This document shows positions 27,033 through 37,490 of a stretch of 64,000 nt of DNA, one piece after another. The stretch is taken from assembly GCF_004210295.1 (NCBI RefSeq), contig NZ_SDAK01000001.1, positions 248,001-312,000 of the forward strand, given 5' to 3'. The first letter of the stretch is position 1; every line of letters starts with the position of its first letter. The notes below the pieces were generated by a model. The model was not told the DNA's origin. It searched no databases and saw nothing but the letters and a program-made list of their open reading frames with translations. Source of the stretch: Lactococcus sp. S-13 (GTDB lineage: Bacteria; Bacillota; Bacilli; Lactobacillales; Streptococcaceae). A program made the translations under genes and the position numbers.

Positions 27033-28752
27033 TATCTACCTCCTCATTCTCATCAGTAAAATGAAGTCCAATCATTTCGTCATTGTGTAATCCAGCTGGT
27101 ATCATTGGTAAAACATGTTCAGATTTTGAAATTAGAACTTCAATAAGCATTGGCTCATCTTCTGTAATAATTTTTAAATCATCAGCCAAAGTTTTTGGAT
27201 TATCTAACTTAACATGTTTGATGCCATAAGCTTCGGCTAACAATTGAAAATTGGGTTCAACATCAAAAACGGATTGTGAACGTCGCTCTTCATAGAATGA
27301 TTCTTGCCATTGACGTACCATTCCCAATGAATGATTATTAATCAGAACAACTTTGATTGCAATACCGTAGCCATTAAGTAATGCTAATTCTTGATTAGTC
27401 ATTTGAAAGCCACCATCGCCAACAAAAACAATGACATTTTTATTTGGCTGTGCCAGCTTTGCACCGATTGCTGCAGGAATGCCAAAGCCCATTGTCCCCA
27501 TTCCCCCAGAAGTAATAAGCTGCCTTGCATTTTTATAAGGATAATATTGCGCCACCCACATTTGATGTTGCCCAACATCGGTCACAATGATTGCGTCTCC
27601 TTGAGTGTATTCTCCAATTAATTTAATTGTTTCCTGTGGACGGATATCATGGTTTTGGGGCTCATAAGTAAATGGTACTTTCTCTTTATTTTCAATGACA
27701 GTTTTAATCCAATCATTAAAGTCAGTCTTGACCTTATTTAATTGCAAAAGTCTGCTTAAAGCCACTTTCAAATCAGAAAGGATTGGAATATCAGTTTTTA
27801 CAATTTTGCCAAGTTCAGCAGCGTCAATATCAATATGAGCAACGACAGCATTTTTAGCAAATTTTGCAGGATTGGATACAACTCTATCGTCAAAACGTGA
27901 TCCCAAATTAATAATATAGTCAGCCTCAACTAAAGCCATATTTGCAGCGTATGAACCGTGCATCCCTGCCATTCCTAATTGCAAATCATGGCTGATTGGT
28001 AATGTTCCTAAGCCAAGTAGTGTAGAAACAACTGGAATTTGATATTTTTCGACAAATGCTCTGAAAATATCAACTGATCCAGAATAATTAATTCCTCCGC
28101 CAGCAATAATGACTGGTTTTTTACTGACAGAAAGTTGCGTCAGTAATTCTTGTAATTGCTCATCAGTCGCTTCTTCACTTGCGTGATAATGGGGAAGATT
28201 CAAACTTGGATCATTAATTTCAGTGACTTCAAGAGTTGAAACATCTTTTGGTAAATCAATTTCTACTGGTCCAGGACGTCCTGTCCTTGCCAAATAATAG
28301 GCTTCTGTAACAATTCTTGGAATATCTGCGGTTTCCCTAATTTGATAATTATATTTTGTAATTGGGGCTGTAATTCCAACAGTATCTGCTTCTTGAAAAG
28401 CATCTTTACCAATTGACTGACGGCCAACTTGACCTGTGAAAACTAACAATGGGACTGAATCAAGATAAGCGTCAGCAATCCCGGTTACTGCATTAGTCGC
28501 CCCCGGCCCAGATGTAACAACGACGACACCAACTTTACCAGACGATTTAGCGTAACCTTCAGCCTCATGCGTTGCTCCTTGCTCATGACGGGCTAAAATA
28601 TGTTGAATTCCTTCAAAATTATGAATCGCATCATACAAGGGGAGCATGGCCCCACCAGGATAACCAAAAATAATTTCTACTCCAAGTTCTTTTAAGGTTT
28701 GGAGAACAAGTTGGGAACCGGAAGTAGGTTTTTCTAACTTTATTTTTTTCAT
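27025..28752 (-). CDS. ilvB: Acetolactate synthase large (catalytic) subunit
   Basis: 575-residue ThDP enzyme condensing pyruvate (or pyruvate with 2-oxobutanoate). FGYPGGAMLPLYDAI with the catalytic Glu a little later in LARHEQGATHEAEGYA, and the ThDP motif VGDGGFQMTNQELALLNGYGI. FAD-binding middle domain. A CTGAC-N-GTCAG palindrome (28124-28143) lies inside the gene, coding TQLSVSK. Ten bases separate it from ilvD. Confidence 0.95.
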   Translation of the reverse strand: MKKIKLEKPTSGSQLVLQTLKELGVEIIFGYPGGAMLPLYDAIHNFEGIQHILARHEQGATHEAEGYAKSSGKVGVVVVTSGPGATNAVTGIADAYLDSVPLLVFTGQVGRQSIGKDAFQEADTVGITAPITKYNYQIRETADIPRIVTEAYYLARTGRPGPVEIDLPKDVSTLEVTEINDPSLNLPHYHASEEATDEQLQELLTQLSVSKKPVIIAGGGINYSGSVDIFRAFVEKYQIPVVSTLLGLGTLPISHDLQLGMAGMHGSYAANMALVEADYIINLGSRFDDRVVSNPAKFAKNAVVAHIDIDAAELGKIVKTDIPILSDLKVALSRLLQLNKVKTDFNDWIKTVIENKEKVPFTYEPQNHDIRPQETIKLIGEYTQGDAIIVTDVGQHQMWVAQYYPYKNARQLITSGGMGTMGFGIPAAIGAKLAQPNKNVIVFVGDGGFQMTNQELALLNGYGIAIKVVLINNHSLGMVRQWQESFYEERRSQSVFDVEPNFQLLAEAYGIKHVKLDNPKTLADDLKIITEDEPMLIEVLISKSEHVLPMIPAGLHNDEMIGLHFTDENEEVDNA

Positions 28753-28762
28753 TCAAACCTTT

Positions 28763-30475
28763 TTATAAATCTGTAACGCAACCTTCACTAGCGGGGCGTG
28801 TAAGTTTGGCAAATTTTGCAAGAACACCACGCGTTGCTTTAGGGGCTGGTTTTTGATAATTGGCACGTCGTTTAGCAATTTCTTCATCAGAAACTTTTAA
28901 ACTAATACTATTATTCACCGCATCAATTTCGATAATATCATCATCTTCAACTAAACCAATCAACCCACCTTCAACTGCTTCAGGGACGATATGACCCACA
29001 ACAAAGCCGTGTGTGCCGCCAGAAAATCTTCCGTCAGTAATGAGGGCACAAGATTTTCCAAGTCCTGCTCCAATTAATGCTGAAGTTGGTTTTAACATCT
29101 CTGGCATTCCCGGACCTCCGACTGGGCCAATATTTCTAATGACCGCAACATCACCAGCATGCAATCGGCCAGACTCAATGCCATCGATAAAGTGTTGTTC
29201 TCCATCAAAAACACGAGCAGTTCCTTTGAAAAATTCGCCTTCTTTACCAGAAATTTTTGCAACAGAACCTCCTTGGGCAAGATTACCGTACAAAATTTGT
29301 AAATGTCCAGTTGCTTTAATTGGATTTTTTAGCGGTCGCATAATATCTTGACTGTCAAAGTCCAAATCTAATGCTGTTTCAACATTTTCAGCCAAAGTTT
29401 TACCTGTGACGGTCAAACAATCACCGTGAAGTTTGCCTTCTTTAAGTAGGTATTTCAAAACAGCAGGAAGGCCACCAATCTTGTGCAAATCTTCCATCAT
29501 ATATTTTCCGCTCGGTTTGAAATCGCCAAGAACAGGGGTAATATCTGAAATTCGTTGGAAATCATCTTGCGTAATTTCTACACCTATAGCATTTGCCATT
29601 GCAATGATATGAAGCACAGCATTGGTTGAACCTCCAAGGACCATGACAATTGTTATGGCATTTTCAAAAGCTTCTTTGGTCATGATATCACTTGGTTTAA
29701 TATCTTTTTCTAATAAATTTTTGATGGCTGAACCAATTTCATCACACTCTTCTTGTTTTTCTTGACTGATTGCTGGATTGGAAGAGGAATAAGGTAAACT
29801 CATTCCTAAAGTTTCAATAGCAGCAGCCAGGGTATTAGCAGTGTACATTCCTCCACAAGCACCTTGTCCTGGAATGGCATTGCAAATGACGCCATGATAA
29901 TCTTCATCAGAAATATTCCCAGTGATTTTTTGTCCCAGAGCTTCAAAGGCCGAAACAATATTTAATTTTTCACCTTTATATTCGCCATGTTCAATCGTTC
30001 CGCCATAGACCATAATTGACGGACGATTTAAGCGAGCCAGTCCGATAATTGAACCTGGCATATTTTTATCACAACCAGGAATGGCAACGATGGCGTCATA
30101 ATATTCAGCACCAGCGTTGGTTTCGATGCTGTCAGCAATAACTTCACGACTGACTAAAGAGTATCTCATGCCAAGCTTTCCGTTGGCAATTCCATCAGAA
30201 ACTCCAATTGTATGAAATTGAAGTCCAATCAATCCGTCAGTTTGGTTGACAGAACTTTTGATTTTACTCCCAAGTGTTCCCAAGTGCATATTACATGAAT
30301 TTCCGTCCCAATCCATGCTGACGATTCCGACCTGAGCTTTTTTGAAATCCTCATCTTTAAAACCAATGCCGTAGTACATCGCTTGAGTCGCTGGCTGTGT
30401 TGGATCTTGCGTCAATGTTTTAGAATATTTATTGAGTTCAATAGTTTCCGTATTACCGTTATATTTAAATTCCAT
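28763..30475 (-). CDS. ilvD: Dihydroxy-acid dehydratase
   Basis: Iron-sulfur enzyme of branched-chain amino acid synthesis. About 570 residues with conserved Fe-S cysteines in [12 protein letters not shown] and [15 protein letters not shown], and [18 protein letters not shown] at the C-terminal substrate site. ATG 30475 is preferred to an upstream in-frame ATG at 30556 because GAGGGTC precedes it and it matches the family N-terminus. Follows the ABC-ATPase gene. Confidence 0.94.
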   Translation of the reverse strand: MEFKYNGNTETIELNKYSKTLTQDPTQPATQAMYYGIGFKDEDFKKAQVGIVSMDWDGNSCNMHLGTLGSKIKSSVNQTDGLIGLQFHTIGVSDGIANGKLGMRYSLVSREVIADSIETNAGAEYYDAIVAIPGCDKNMPGSIIGLARLNRPSIMVYGGTIEHGEYKGEKLNIVSAFEALGQKITGNISDEDYHGVICNAIPGQGACGGMYTANTLAAAIETLGMSLPYSSSNPAISQEKQEECDEIGSAIKNLLEKDIKPSDIMTKEAFENAITIVMVLGGSTNAVLHIIAMANAIGVEITQDDFQRISDITPVLGDFKPSGKYMMEDLHKIGGLPAVLKYLLKEGKLHGDCLTVTGKTLAENVETALDLDFDSQDIMRPLKNPIKATGHLQILYGNLAQGGSVAKISGKEGEFFKGTARVFDGEQHFIDGIESGRLHAGDVAVIRNIGPVGGPGMPEMLKPTSALIGAGLGKSCALITDGRFSGGTHGFVVGHIVPEAVEGGLIGLVEDDDIIEIDAVNNSISLKVSDEEIAKRRANYQKPAPKATRGVLAKFAKLTRPASEGCVTDL

Positions 30476-30582
30476 TTTATAATGACCCTCTTCAAAAATT
30501 TTTAATATCCACATTTTAACAATAAAAAACAAAAAAATCAATAATTTTTCATACAATTCAAACCAATTTTAAATCTTTTCTT

Positions 30583-31395
30583 TTATTGTGTAGGGATAAC
30601 GAATATTTTATGAGCTATTCGGTGAAGTTCCACAGCTCGTTCGTAGAAATCAGATAAAACTTCTTTAGTGAGGAGTTGATTTTTATCTCCTTGTTTAACA
30701 ATTGTCCCTTTTCTTAATAATAGGAGGTGGCTAAAGTCATCTGTAATTTCATCAGAATGATGCGTAATATAAATTACCGTCGGCGAGTTATCTAGCACGA
30801 TAATATGATGCAAGTGTGACAAGAATTTCTCTTTTGCAAATAAGTCTAAACCATTTGTAGCTTCATCTAAAATCAGGATATCGGGTTGTAAAATCAAACT
30901 ACGAGCAATAAGTAAAATTTGTTTCTCACCTTGAGATAAACTTCCATAAGCTCTTCCAATTAGCGCTTCCGCCCCAATTGTTCTCAAAAGTTCTCTGGCC
31001 TCATCAAGCTCCTTATCAGTATAGAATTTATAGAGCATACTAGAATTGAATTTCCCTGTGTACACTACATTTTCAGATTTTATAGTTGATGTGAAACGCT
31101 CAGCGATATAGGATCCTACTACGCTCACTCGTCGTCTCAATTTTGGAATTTCTCCCTTGCCAAATTCCGTTCCTAAAACAGAAATTGAGCCTTTAGTTTT
31201 CCATTCTTCAGCTAAGATAAGTTTGAGTAAACTTGTCTTTCCTGAACCGTTCAAACCCAATATTGCCCAATGTTCTCCTTGGTTGACTTGCCAGCTTATA
31301 TTCGATAAAATTTGTCTTTTATTTCGGATCAAATCAACATTTTTAAAATCAATAATAGTCATAAACTCCTCAAATTTTCTTTTTGTTTCATCCAA
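30583..31395 (-). CDS. ABC transporter ATP-binding protein of the ilv operon
   Basis: About 270 residues: Walker A AILGLNGSGKTSLLKLI, signature SLSQGEKQILLIARSL, Walker B DILILDEATNGLD, then YITHHSDEI. It belongs to the single-ATPase (ModF/YlmA-like) group with no partner permease in sight. A gene of this kind is known inside the lactococcal leu-ilv cluster between the leu and ilv genes; here it is the first gene. Two starts are plausible: ATG 31395 (GAGGAG 7 bases ahead) and ATG 31362 (GAGGAG close ahead). Its role is unknown. Confidence 0.8.
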   Translation of the reverse strand: MDETKRKFEEFMTIIDFKNVDLIRNKRQILSNISWQVNQGEHWAILGLNGSGKTSLLKLILAEEWKTKGSISVLGTEFGKGEIPKLRRRVSVVGSYIAERFTSTIKSENVVYTGKFNSSMLYKFYTDKELDEARELLRTIGAEALIGRAYGSLSQGEKQILLIARSLILQPDILILDEATNGLDLFAKEKFLSHLHHIIVLDNSPTVIYITHHSDEITDDFSHLLLLRKGTIVKQGDKNQLLTKEVLSDFYERAVELHRIAHKIFVIPTQ

Positions 31396-31450
31396 TTTCT
31401 CCTCTAGTTAGAGCCTTGTAGGAGAAAGGGTTAATTTATTGTTTTCAATT

Positions 31451-31479
31451 ATAATACTCTTAATATTTGGAATTGTCAA
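31451..31479 (-). promoter_or_regulatory. Promoter of the ilv operon
   Basis: TTGACA (31479-31474), 17-base spacer, TATTAT (31456-31451); a shifted TATAAT overlaps. No leader peptide, T-box or clear CodY box was found between it and the first gene. Confidence 0.6.
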
Positions 31480-31508
31480 TAAAATAACAGTATATTTATA
31501 TGCGAATA

Positions 31509-31539
31509 AAAAACCCTCTGTTTTAATCAGAGGGTTTTT
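31509..31539. terminator. Bidirectional terminator between trmFO and the ilv operon
   Basis: Perfect 12-bp stem AAAAACCCTCTG (31509-31520) with CAGAGGGTTTTT (31528-31539); ends trmFO on the - strand. Confidence 0.85.
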
Positions 31540-31540
31540 G

Positions 31541-32881
31541 TTAATCTAAAGTATTGATAATTTTTTCTAAGTCGCCTAATGCTCGTTCAGCAACTTTCGT
31601 GTACCGTTCTTTTTTATCACGAATACGTGGACCTTCCAATTCCCCAACAATACCAAAAGTAACATTCATTGGTTGGAAATGTTTGCTATCTGTGTGAGTA
31701 ATGTAGTAAGGTAAGCTTCCGATAGCAGTTGTACGTGGAAAAATAACATCTTCCTGTTCGTTAAAAAGGCGAACAGCATTGATTCCTGCCACTAAGCCAG
31801 AAGCCGCAGATTCTACGTATCCCTCTACTCCTGTCATTTGACCCGCAAAAAATAGATTTTCTTGTTTACGAGATTGGAAAGTTTGTTTTAGGAGATTAGG
31901 AGAATCCATATAAGAGTTGCGGTGCATTACACCATAACGTACAAACTCAGCATTTTCCAAACCTGGAATCATTTGGAAGACGCGTTTTTGCTCACCCCAT
32001 TTGAGATGTGTTTGGAAGCCAACGATGTTATATAGTGATGCTGAGGCATTATCTTGACGGAGTTGAACAACAGCATAAGGTGTTCTAAACTCACCATCTC
32101 TTGGTCCATTATAATCTTCAGGATATTCAAGTCCAACTGGTTTCATTGGACCGAACAACATTGTCTTATAACCACGTTTTGCCATTTCTTCAATTGGCAT
32201 ACACCCTTCAAAAACTTTCATGTCTTCGAAGGAATTGAGTGGTGCTTCTTCTGCTGAAATCAAAGCTTCCTGAAAAGCCTGAAATTCTTCCTTTGTCATC
32301 GGACAATTGATATAATCTGCTTCTCCCTTGTCGTAGCGTGATTTTTTATAAACCTTATTGAAATTAATAGAATTAGCATCGATAATCGGCGCTGCGGCAT
32401 CGTAAAAATAAAAACCATCGCCACCGTTTAATTCATGGATTTTAGCTGCGAGAGCATCCGAAGTCAAAGGCCCTGTCGCAATAATTGTAATTTCATCCTG
32501 AGGAATTTCGGTAATTTCTCCACGATTGATTTCAATCAATGGATGGTTAGAGATACGTTCAGTAATAAAATCAGCAAACCCCTCTCTATCTACAGCCAAA
32601 GCTCCACCTGCAGGTACTTGAGTGGCTTGTGCTGCTTGAATAATCACTGAATCCAAACGCTTCATCTCTTCTTTTAAAAGTCCAACAGCATTAGTAATGG
32701 CTGCACCGCGCAGAGAATTTGAACAAACTAATTCTGCAAATTTGTCTGTTTTATGCTGCGGAGTCGGTTTTACTCCACGCATCTCGTACAATTTGACGGG
32801 GATGCCACGTTTTGCAATCTGATAAGCTGCTTCAGAGCCTGCAAGGCCTGCTCCAATAACATTGATGTGTGTTTTTTTCAT
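31541..32881 (-). CDS. trmFO: Methylenetetrahydrofolate-tRNA (uracil-54-C5)-methyltransferase TrmFO
   Basis: Folate- and FAD-dependent enzyme forming ribothymidine-54 in tRNA, the Gram-positive alternative to TrmA. About 446 residues: [19 protein letters not shown] Rossmann loop, [13 protein letters not shown] with a conserved cysteine, [28 protein letters not shown] 32881 is the start expected from the family. The in-frame extension to 32911 runs across the promoter. No ribosome binding site precedes it. Confidence 0.94.
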   Translation of the reverse strand: MKKTHINVIGAGLAGSEAAYQIAKRGIPVKLYEMRGVKPTPQHKTDKFAELVCSNSLRGAAITNAVGLLKEEMKRLDSVIIQAAQATQVPAGGALAVDREGFADFITERISNHPLIEINRGEITEIPQDEITIIATGPLTSDALAAKIHELNGGDGFYFYDAAAPIIDANSINFNKVYKKSRYDKGEADYINCPMTKEEFQAFQEALISAEEAPLNSFEDMKVFEGCMPIEEMAKRGYKTMLFGPMKPVGLEYPEDYNGPRDGEFRTPYAVVQLRQDNASASLYNIVGFQTHLKWGEQKRVFQMIPGLENAEFVRYGVMHRNSYMDSPNLLKQTFQSRKQENLFFAGQMTGVEGYVESAASGLVAGINAVRLFNEQEDVIFPRTTAIGSLPYYITHTDSKHFQPMNVTFGIVGELEGPRIRDKKERYTKVAERALGDLEKIINTLD

Positions 32882-32887
32882 TCTCTT

Positions 32888-32896
32888 ATTATACCA
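32888..32896 (-). promoter_or_regulatory. Extended -10 promoter of trmFO, leaderless geometry
   Basis: TGG-TATAAT (hexamer 32893-32888); seven bases further is exactly the A of ATG 32881. Confidence 0.6.
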
Positions 32897-32970
32897 TACA
32901 CTATTCAGCAATATTTATTTTGAACTCTTATTGTCAAGATTAGTTTAATTTTTTTAAAATGGGAAACAGT

Positions 32971-32999
32971 AAAAAAACCATAGATAATCCTATGGTTTT
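32971..32999 (-). terminator. Terminator after the DUF3042 gene
   Basis: AAAACCATAG (32974-32983) with CTATGGTTTT (32990-32999); on the - strand it is followed by seven T. Confidence 0.8.
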
Positions 33000-33014
33000 C
33001 ACATTCAAAATTCT

Positions 33015-33185
33015 TTAGGGTGCAATTCGTTTCCTTGCCGCTCTTTTTCGACCCAATTCAATCTTGGCTTCTTTTTGTTTGCTTGGGTTAATTATTTTTG
33101 CTTTGACTCCAAGAGCTGTTGCAGCGAGTCCTAGTAAGATGACTGCATTTCCGGCAGCGAAACCTTTAATAAAAGTGTGTTTCAT
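33015..33185 (-). CDS. DUF3042 family small membrane protein
   Basis: 56 residues: MKHTFIKGFAAGNAVILLGL, one membrane helix, then AKIINPSKQKEAKIE and a very basic tail GRKRAARKRIAP. This is the layout of the DUF3042 proteins of Lactobacillales (KGFxxG...helix...K...P...RKKAARKR). AAGGAGG is a perfect ribosome binding site 7 bases from the ATG. Single gene between a spx-like gene and trmFO with its own terminator. Function unknown. Confidence 0.75.
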   Translation of the reverse strand: MKHTFIKGFAAGNAVILLGLAATALGVKAKIINPSKQKEAKIELGRKRAARKRIAP

Positions 33186-33337
33186 CTGATTTTCCTCCTT
33201 TTTGTTCCTGTTACTACTATTTTACCACTAAATATAATAATCAAATAGTGATTTGAATACTAATTTTATTCCAAACTCAGAAACAACTACTTCTTATTTA
33301 TTTTTGAAGATGAAATGGATAGCTCTACCTTCTCCTG

Positions 33338-33721
33338 TTAAAAAGTGTTGTCATTTCTCAGGGAGCGAGGAAGAAAAGTACGGATATCATCGGAATTATA
33401 GCCAACTAATAGTTTATGGTCATCAAAGATAATAGGTTGCCTGAGTAATTGAGGATTTTGATAAATGAGTTTTATCATTTCGTTAAAGCTTAAGTCATCT
33501 AAACTGACTTCTTCTTCAACATGGAGGTAGACTTTCTTAGCTTTCTTTTTGGAAACTAAAATATCTTCAAATCCATTCGAAAGCTGAAGAATTTTTCGTA
33601 AGTCCTTTTTGTCTATTCCAGTTGTATCTTTGAGTTTAAAGGGGATATGGTAATGTTCCATGAATTTGATGGCTTGCCTTGTGGATACGGATCCAGCTTT
33701 TGCTCTGTAAATTGTAATCAT
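33338..33721 (-). CDS. Spx/ArsC-family protein lacking the CXXC switch
   Basis: 127 residues. The C-terminal part FNEMIKLIYQNPQLLRQPII and LVGYNSDDIRTFLPR is clearly Spx (RNA polymerase alpha-binding regulators). At the N-terminus, where Spx has a CXXC redox pair after the first strand, this protein reads YRAKAGSVSTRQA with no cysteine. Lactococci carry several Spx paralogues; this one cannot sense thiol oxidation by the usual disulfide. The ribosome binding site is weak (AAGAAAT). Confidence 0.8.
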   Translation of the reverse strand: MITIYRAKAGSVSTRQAIKFMEHYHIPFKLKDTTGIDKKDLRKILQLSNGFEDILVSKKKAKKVYLHVEEEVSLDDLSFNEMIKLIYQNPQLLRQPIIFDDHKLLVGYNSDDIRTFLPRSLRNDNTF

Positions 33722-33882
33722 ATTTTTATTTCTTTTTTATACTATATGTTGTAGAAGTGTTAAAAACGTTAGTTAATTATACAATTTAATTGGATTCTTT
33801 GCAATAACTTTTGAGTTTTTATATTGATAAATTCTTAGAAAATAATATTATGTTTTATTTGAGCCTGGCATAGAAAGATATA

Positions 33883-33915
33883 AAAAAATAATTCGACCAC
33901 TACGAATTATTTTTT
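33883..33915. terminator. Bidirectional terminator beyond topA
   Basis: AAAAAATAATTCG (33883-33895) pairs with CGAATTATTTTTT (33903-33915), 7-base loop. Confidence 0.75.
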
Positions 33916-34016
33916 ATATTCTATCTTGAAGCAAGGCCTTTTGGAAAAGGTTAAATTATTTTAACGAGAGGAACTATTTTTAAAATGAGCAAGGTTGAAA
34001 CACTAAATATTGATAT

Positions 34017-36152
34017 CTATTTTTGTTTTTCTTCTTGATAATCACATTCTTCGTTGGAACAAATAACTTGTTTCCCACCACCACGTACTTTCTTTTCAAC
34101 GAGAAAATGTCCTGATTTTGGACAATCACGTCCGATTGGTTTGTCCCAACTTGTAAATTCGCACTCTGGGTACCGATCGCAACCGTAGAAAAGTCGATTT
34201 TTCTTAGTTTTTCGTTCAATAATATTACCCTCGTGACAAAGTGGGCATTTCACACCAATCTCTTTCACAATTGCTTTGGTATTGCGACAGTCAGGAAAGT
34301 TGCTACAAGCATAGAATTTCCCAAAGCGGCCGAGTTTGATTACCATTGGATTTCCGCAAACATCACAGTCAAAACCTGCTGGCTCATCTTTGATTTGGAT
34401 TTTTTCCATGCCTTCTTCAGCTTTTTCAAGTTCAATTGCAAATGGTTTATAAAATTGATCAACGACTTCAATCCATTGACGTTTTCCTTCTTCAACTTCG
34501 TCAAGATCTTTTTCCATCTCTGCAGTAAATTCTGAATTAACGATATTTGGGAAAAATTCTACGATGAGTTTATTTACAATTTCGCCAAGTTCTGTAGGTT
34601 CAAAGCGCTTGGCTACCAGCCTTACATAATATCTTTTCTGTATAGTTTCTAAAGTTGGAGCGTATGTTGAAGGACGTCCTACTCCATTTTCCTCCAAAGT
34701 CTTAATCAAGGTAGCTTCTGAATAGCGGGCTGGTGGCTGAGTAAAATGTTGCTCAGGTTTGATATTTGATTTTTTGACTATTTCATTTTCTACCATTTCT
34801 GGCAACATATTTGATTTATCAGAGTCATTGTAAATTACTAAATAACCATCAAATTTTACCTGAGAACCATTGGCAATAAAAACAACACCGTTTTGCGATA
34901 GAGTAACTTTCACAGTATCAAAAATTGCAGGAACCATTTGGCTAGCAACAAAGCGATTCCAAATAAGTGTATAAAGCTTCAATTGATCTTTATCTAAATA
35001 TTTGGCAATTAATTCTGGGGTGTTAAATACATTTGAAGGACGAATAGCTTCATGGGCGTCTTGAGCACCGGCTGCATTTTTTACTTTTGAACCATGTTTA
35101 CTATATTTTTCACCAAATTTTTCAGAAATAAAATCATGTGCAGTACTTTGTGCAACGGGTGAAATTCGTGTTGAGTCTGTCCGCATATATGTAATTAACC
35201 CTTGATGGCCTTGACTTCCAAGTGTCAAACCTTCATAAAGCTGTTGGGCAACCATCATCGTTTTGCGGGTACGGAAATTAATTTTATTTGCAGCATCCTG
35301 TTGCATCGAACTTGTTGTATAAGGCAGAGGAGCGTTTCTACGACGTTCTTTCTTTTCAACTTTGTCAACATTAAAATCTGGTCCATCCAAACGTTCCATG
35401 ACTTCGATTACGTCTTGATTCGTTTTTAAAGGACGTTTTTTCCCATCAACTCCCCAAAATGCGGCTTTGAATTTTTTAGTCCCTTTTTTAAATTCACCAT
35501 CAATGGTCCAATATTCTTCAGGGATAAAGCTATTGATTTCATTTTCACGGTCAACAATCAATTTGAGGGCAATGGATTGAACTCGTCCTGCCGAAAGTCC
35601 TTTTTTAACTTTTTTCCAAAGAATAGGACTGATTGAATAACCTACTAGACGGTCAAGAACACGGCGTGCTTGTTGAGCATCGACAAGATCAACATCAATT
35701 TGACGAGGCTCCTTAAATGCATTTTTGACCGCATCTTTAGTGATTTCATTGAAAACCACTCGATTTCTTTCTTCAAGTGGAAGATTTAAAATATGGGCTA
35801 AATGCCATGAAATAGCTTCGCCCTCTCGGTCCGGGTCACTTGCGAGATAGACAGCTTTTGCAGCTTTGGCTTCTTTTTTAAGAGAGTTGATTAGCGGTGC
35901 TTTTCCACGAATATTGATATATTGTGGCTCATAATTATTTTCAATATCAACCGACATAGTTGATTTTTTGAGATCTCGGATATGTCCAACCGAGGCGACA
36001 ACTTTATAATTGCGACCTAAATATTTTTCGATTGTCTTAGCCTTAGCTGGTGATTCAACAATAACAAGATTTTTTCCCGGTGTAATCTTTTTCCGAGTTG
36101 TTTTTTTCTTAGTTGTTGTTGTTTTTATTTTATTTTCAGTAGTAGTTGGCAT
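34017..36152 (-). CDS. topA: DNA topoisomerase I
   Basis: Relaxes negative supercoils, opposing gyrase. 711 residues: a Lys/Thr-rich N-terminal tail, TOPRIM domain ([33 protein letters not shown]), catalytic Tyr in [14 protein letters not shown], and two C-terminal zinc ribbons (CDVCGNPM...[15 protein letters not shown]...CDRYPEC) plus a third degenerate one (DCPKSG...CSNEECDY). dprA lies upstream in the same direction, a common topA-dprA linkage. AGGA precedes the ATG. Confidence 0.95.
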   Translation of the reverse strand: MPTTTENKIKTTTTKKKTTRKKITPGKNLVIVESPAKAKTIEKYLGRNYKVVASVGHIRDLKKSTMSVDIENNYEPQYINIRGKAPLINSLKKEAKAAKAVYLASDPDREGEAISWHLAHILNLPLEERNRVVFNEITKDAVKNAFKEPRQIDVDLVDAQQARRVLDRLVGYSISPILWKKVKKGLSAGRVQSIALKLIVDRENEINSFIPEEYWTIDGEFKKGTKKFKAAFWGVDGKKRPLKTNQDVIEVMERLDGPDFNVDKVEKKERRRNAPLPYTTSSMQQDAANKINFRTRKTMMVAQQLYEGLTLGSQGHQGLITYMRTDSTRISPVAQSTAHDFISEKFGEKYSKHGSKVKNAAGAQDAHEAIRPSNVFNTPELIAKYLDKDQLKLYTLIWNRFVASQMVPAIFDTVKVTLSQNGVVFIANGSQVKFDGYLVIYNDSDKSNMLPEMVENEIVKKSNIKPEQHFTQPPARYSEATLIKTLEENGVGRPSTYAPTLETIQKRYYVRLVAKRFEPTELGEIVNKLIVEFFPNIVNSEFTAEMEKDLDEVEEGKRQWIEVVDQFYKPFAIELEKAEEGMEKIQIKDEPAGFDCDVCGNPMVIKLGRFGKFYACSNFPDCRNTKAIVKEIGVKCPLCHEGNIIERKTKKNRLFYGCDRYPECEFTSWDKPIGRDCPKSGHFLVEKKVRGGGKQVICSNEECDYQEEKQK

Positions 36153-36399
36153 ATTTTTGTCCTAATATCATAGTTTAGTTTGAACTCTAACTTACCAAAT
36201 GGAACTTAATCAAGGCAAATTGTGAGAATCAAAGCAATAATTTCTGAGATTTTTTGTTCAGGTGATTATTGGATACTCTCTCATGATAAAGACTTTTTGA
36301 TAATATGTCAAGCTATTTCGTTTTCTTATAGGAAAACTTGATATATTTTGACTACGCAAAAAGTATGAGCAACGTTATATAACGGGCTTTGAAGACAAT

Positions 36400-37248
36400 T
36401 TATTGATAAAAATATTCTTCTAAGATATCTTGTGCCTGATAGACTAGTTTGGCTCCTTGTTGAATCAGATGATGACAACCATCCGAGTAACCTTCAGTGA
36501 TATTGCCAGGAATAGCAAAAACGTCTCTCCCTTCTTCAAGAGCACGCTCGCTGGTAATCAAACTGCCACTGCGCAACTTTGCTTCAACAACAACCACACC
36601 ACGTGAAAGACCAGCGATGATTCGATTACGTTCGGGGAAGTGGTATTTAAGTGGTTTTTCTCCCGGAGAATATTCTGTGATAATCAATTCTTTTTGAGCC
36701 ATATACTCTTGGAGCTTACGATTTTCCGCAGGATAAAAAACATCCAGACCACTTCCGATAACTGCAATAGTGGGTGTTTGGCTTTTTATTGCTGAAATAT
36801 GACTGGCTGCGTCAATGCCCTTCGCAAGTCCACTGACTATAATAAAACTTTGCTTGAGTTCTTTTATAATTTTTTGAACGGATAGAATACCTGACGAACT
36901 AGATGCACGACTACCCACAAAAGCAAGTTTAGGATATTTTAGTAATTCGATATTTCCTTGATAAAAAAGTAATGCAGGGGGATTGTAAATCTGGCGAAGA
37001 CGATCCGGGTAAGCACTGTCAAGTATAGAAATTGATGAAAATTTTTTGTAGTTTTCCCGCAATTTTTTTACATCTTGACTTTTGTACTGTTCAATAAAAT
37101 CAGCAACTGATTTCACTTGCGCGATTTGTGCCATTTGACGCAGAGTAAGTTTTGTCTGGTGTTTTGTATAAAATTTTAAAAGTTTATTTACACCAAGATT
37201 AGTCATTCCTGCATTTTTCCAGCGATATAAATCAAAATTTGTAATCAT
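36400..37248 (-). CDS. dprA: DNA-processing protein DprA
   Basis: Loads RecA on incoming single-stranded DNA during transformation. 282 residues with the Rossmann-fold DNA-binding motifs FVGSRASSSSG, IIVSGLAKGIDAASH, IGSGLDVFYPAEN and FPERNRIIAGLSRGVVVVEA; an N-terminal SAM-like domain precedes it. GGAGGAAC stands before the ATG. A complete competence gene, though competence is rarely seen in lactococci in culture. The 247 bases to topA hold no gene. Confidence 0.92.
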   Translation of the reverse strand: MITNFDLYRWKNAGMTNLGVNKLLKFYTKHQTKLTLRQMAQIAQVKSVADFIEQYKSQDVKKLRENYKKFSSISILDSAYPDRLRQIYNPPALLFYQGNIELLKYPKLAFVGSRASSSSGILSVQKIIKELKQSFIIVSGLAKGIDAASHISAIKSQTPTIAVIGSGLDVFYPAENRKLQEYMAQKELIITEYSPGEKPLKYHFPERNRIIAGLSRGVVVVEAKLRSGSLITSERALEEGRDVFAIPGNITEGYSDGCHHLIQQGAKLVYQAQDILEEYFYQ

Positions 37249-37267
37249 TGTTCCTCCAAGATACTGC

Positions 37268-37376
37268 CTGACAAATACGTCAGTGATTTCTCTATTCTTC
37301 TCATACTTCTATACGTTAAAAAATTGCTTTTGTAACTAGAAAATTTACTGACGAAATGTTTTTTTAATTCCGTCAG
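37268..37376. repeat. Cluster of CTGAC/GTCAG palindromes between dprA and trhO
   Basis: CTGACAAATACGTCAG (37268-37283) and a larger hairpin with arms AATTTACTGACG (from 37342) and CGTCAGCAAATT (from 37371). Both right ends continue into ATTTCTCTAT-like sequence, as at 12.88 and 13.59 kb. Confidence 0.6.
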
Positions 37377-37490
37377 CAAATTCTCTATAATTTGTTCAAA
37401 AAAACACAAGCTTTATCTTTGCATTTCAAGGTATTAAAAGGTTAAATTAAAAGAGATTTCGTTGTAATCAATAGACTTAAGGAGAATTTC

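Noticed and set aside
30476-30500. CodY box upstream of ilvD
   Set aside because: The best window matches only about 10 of 15 consensus bases, not convincing in AT-rich DNA.
31396-31450. Leucine/isoleucine leader peptide or T-box ahead of the ilv operon
   Set aside because: The short leader contains no ATG-led Leu/Ile/Val-rich frame, no T-box and no terminator.
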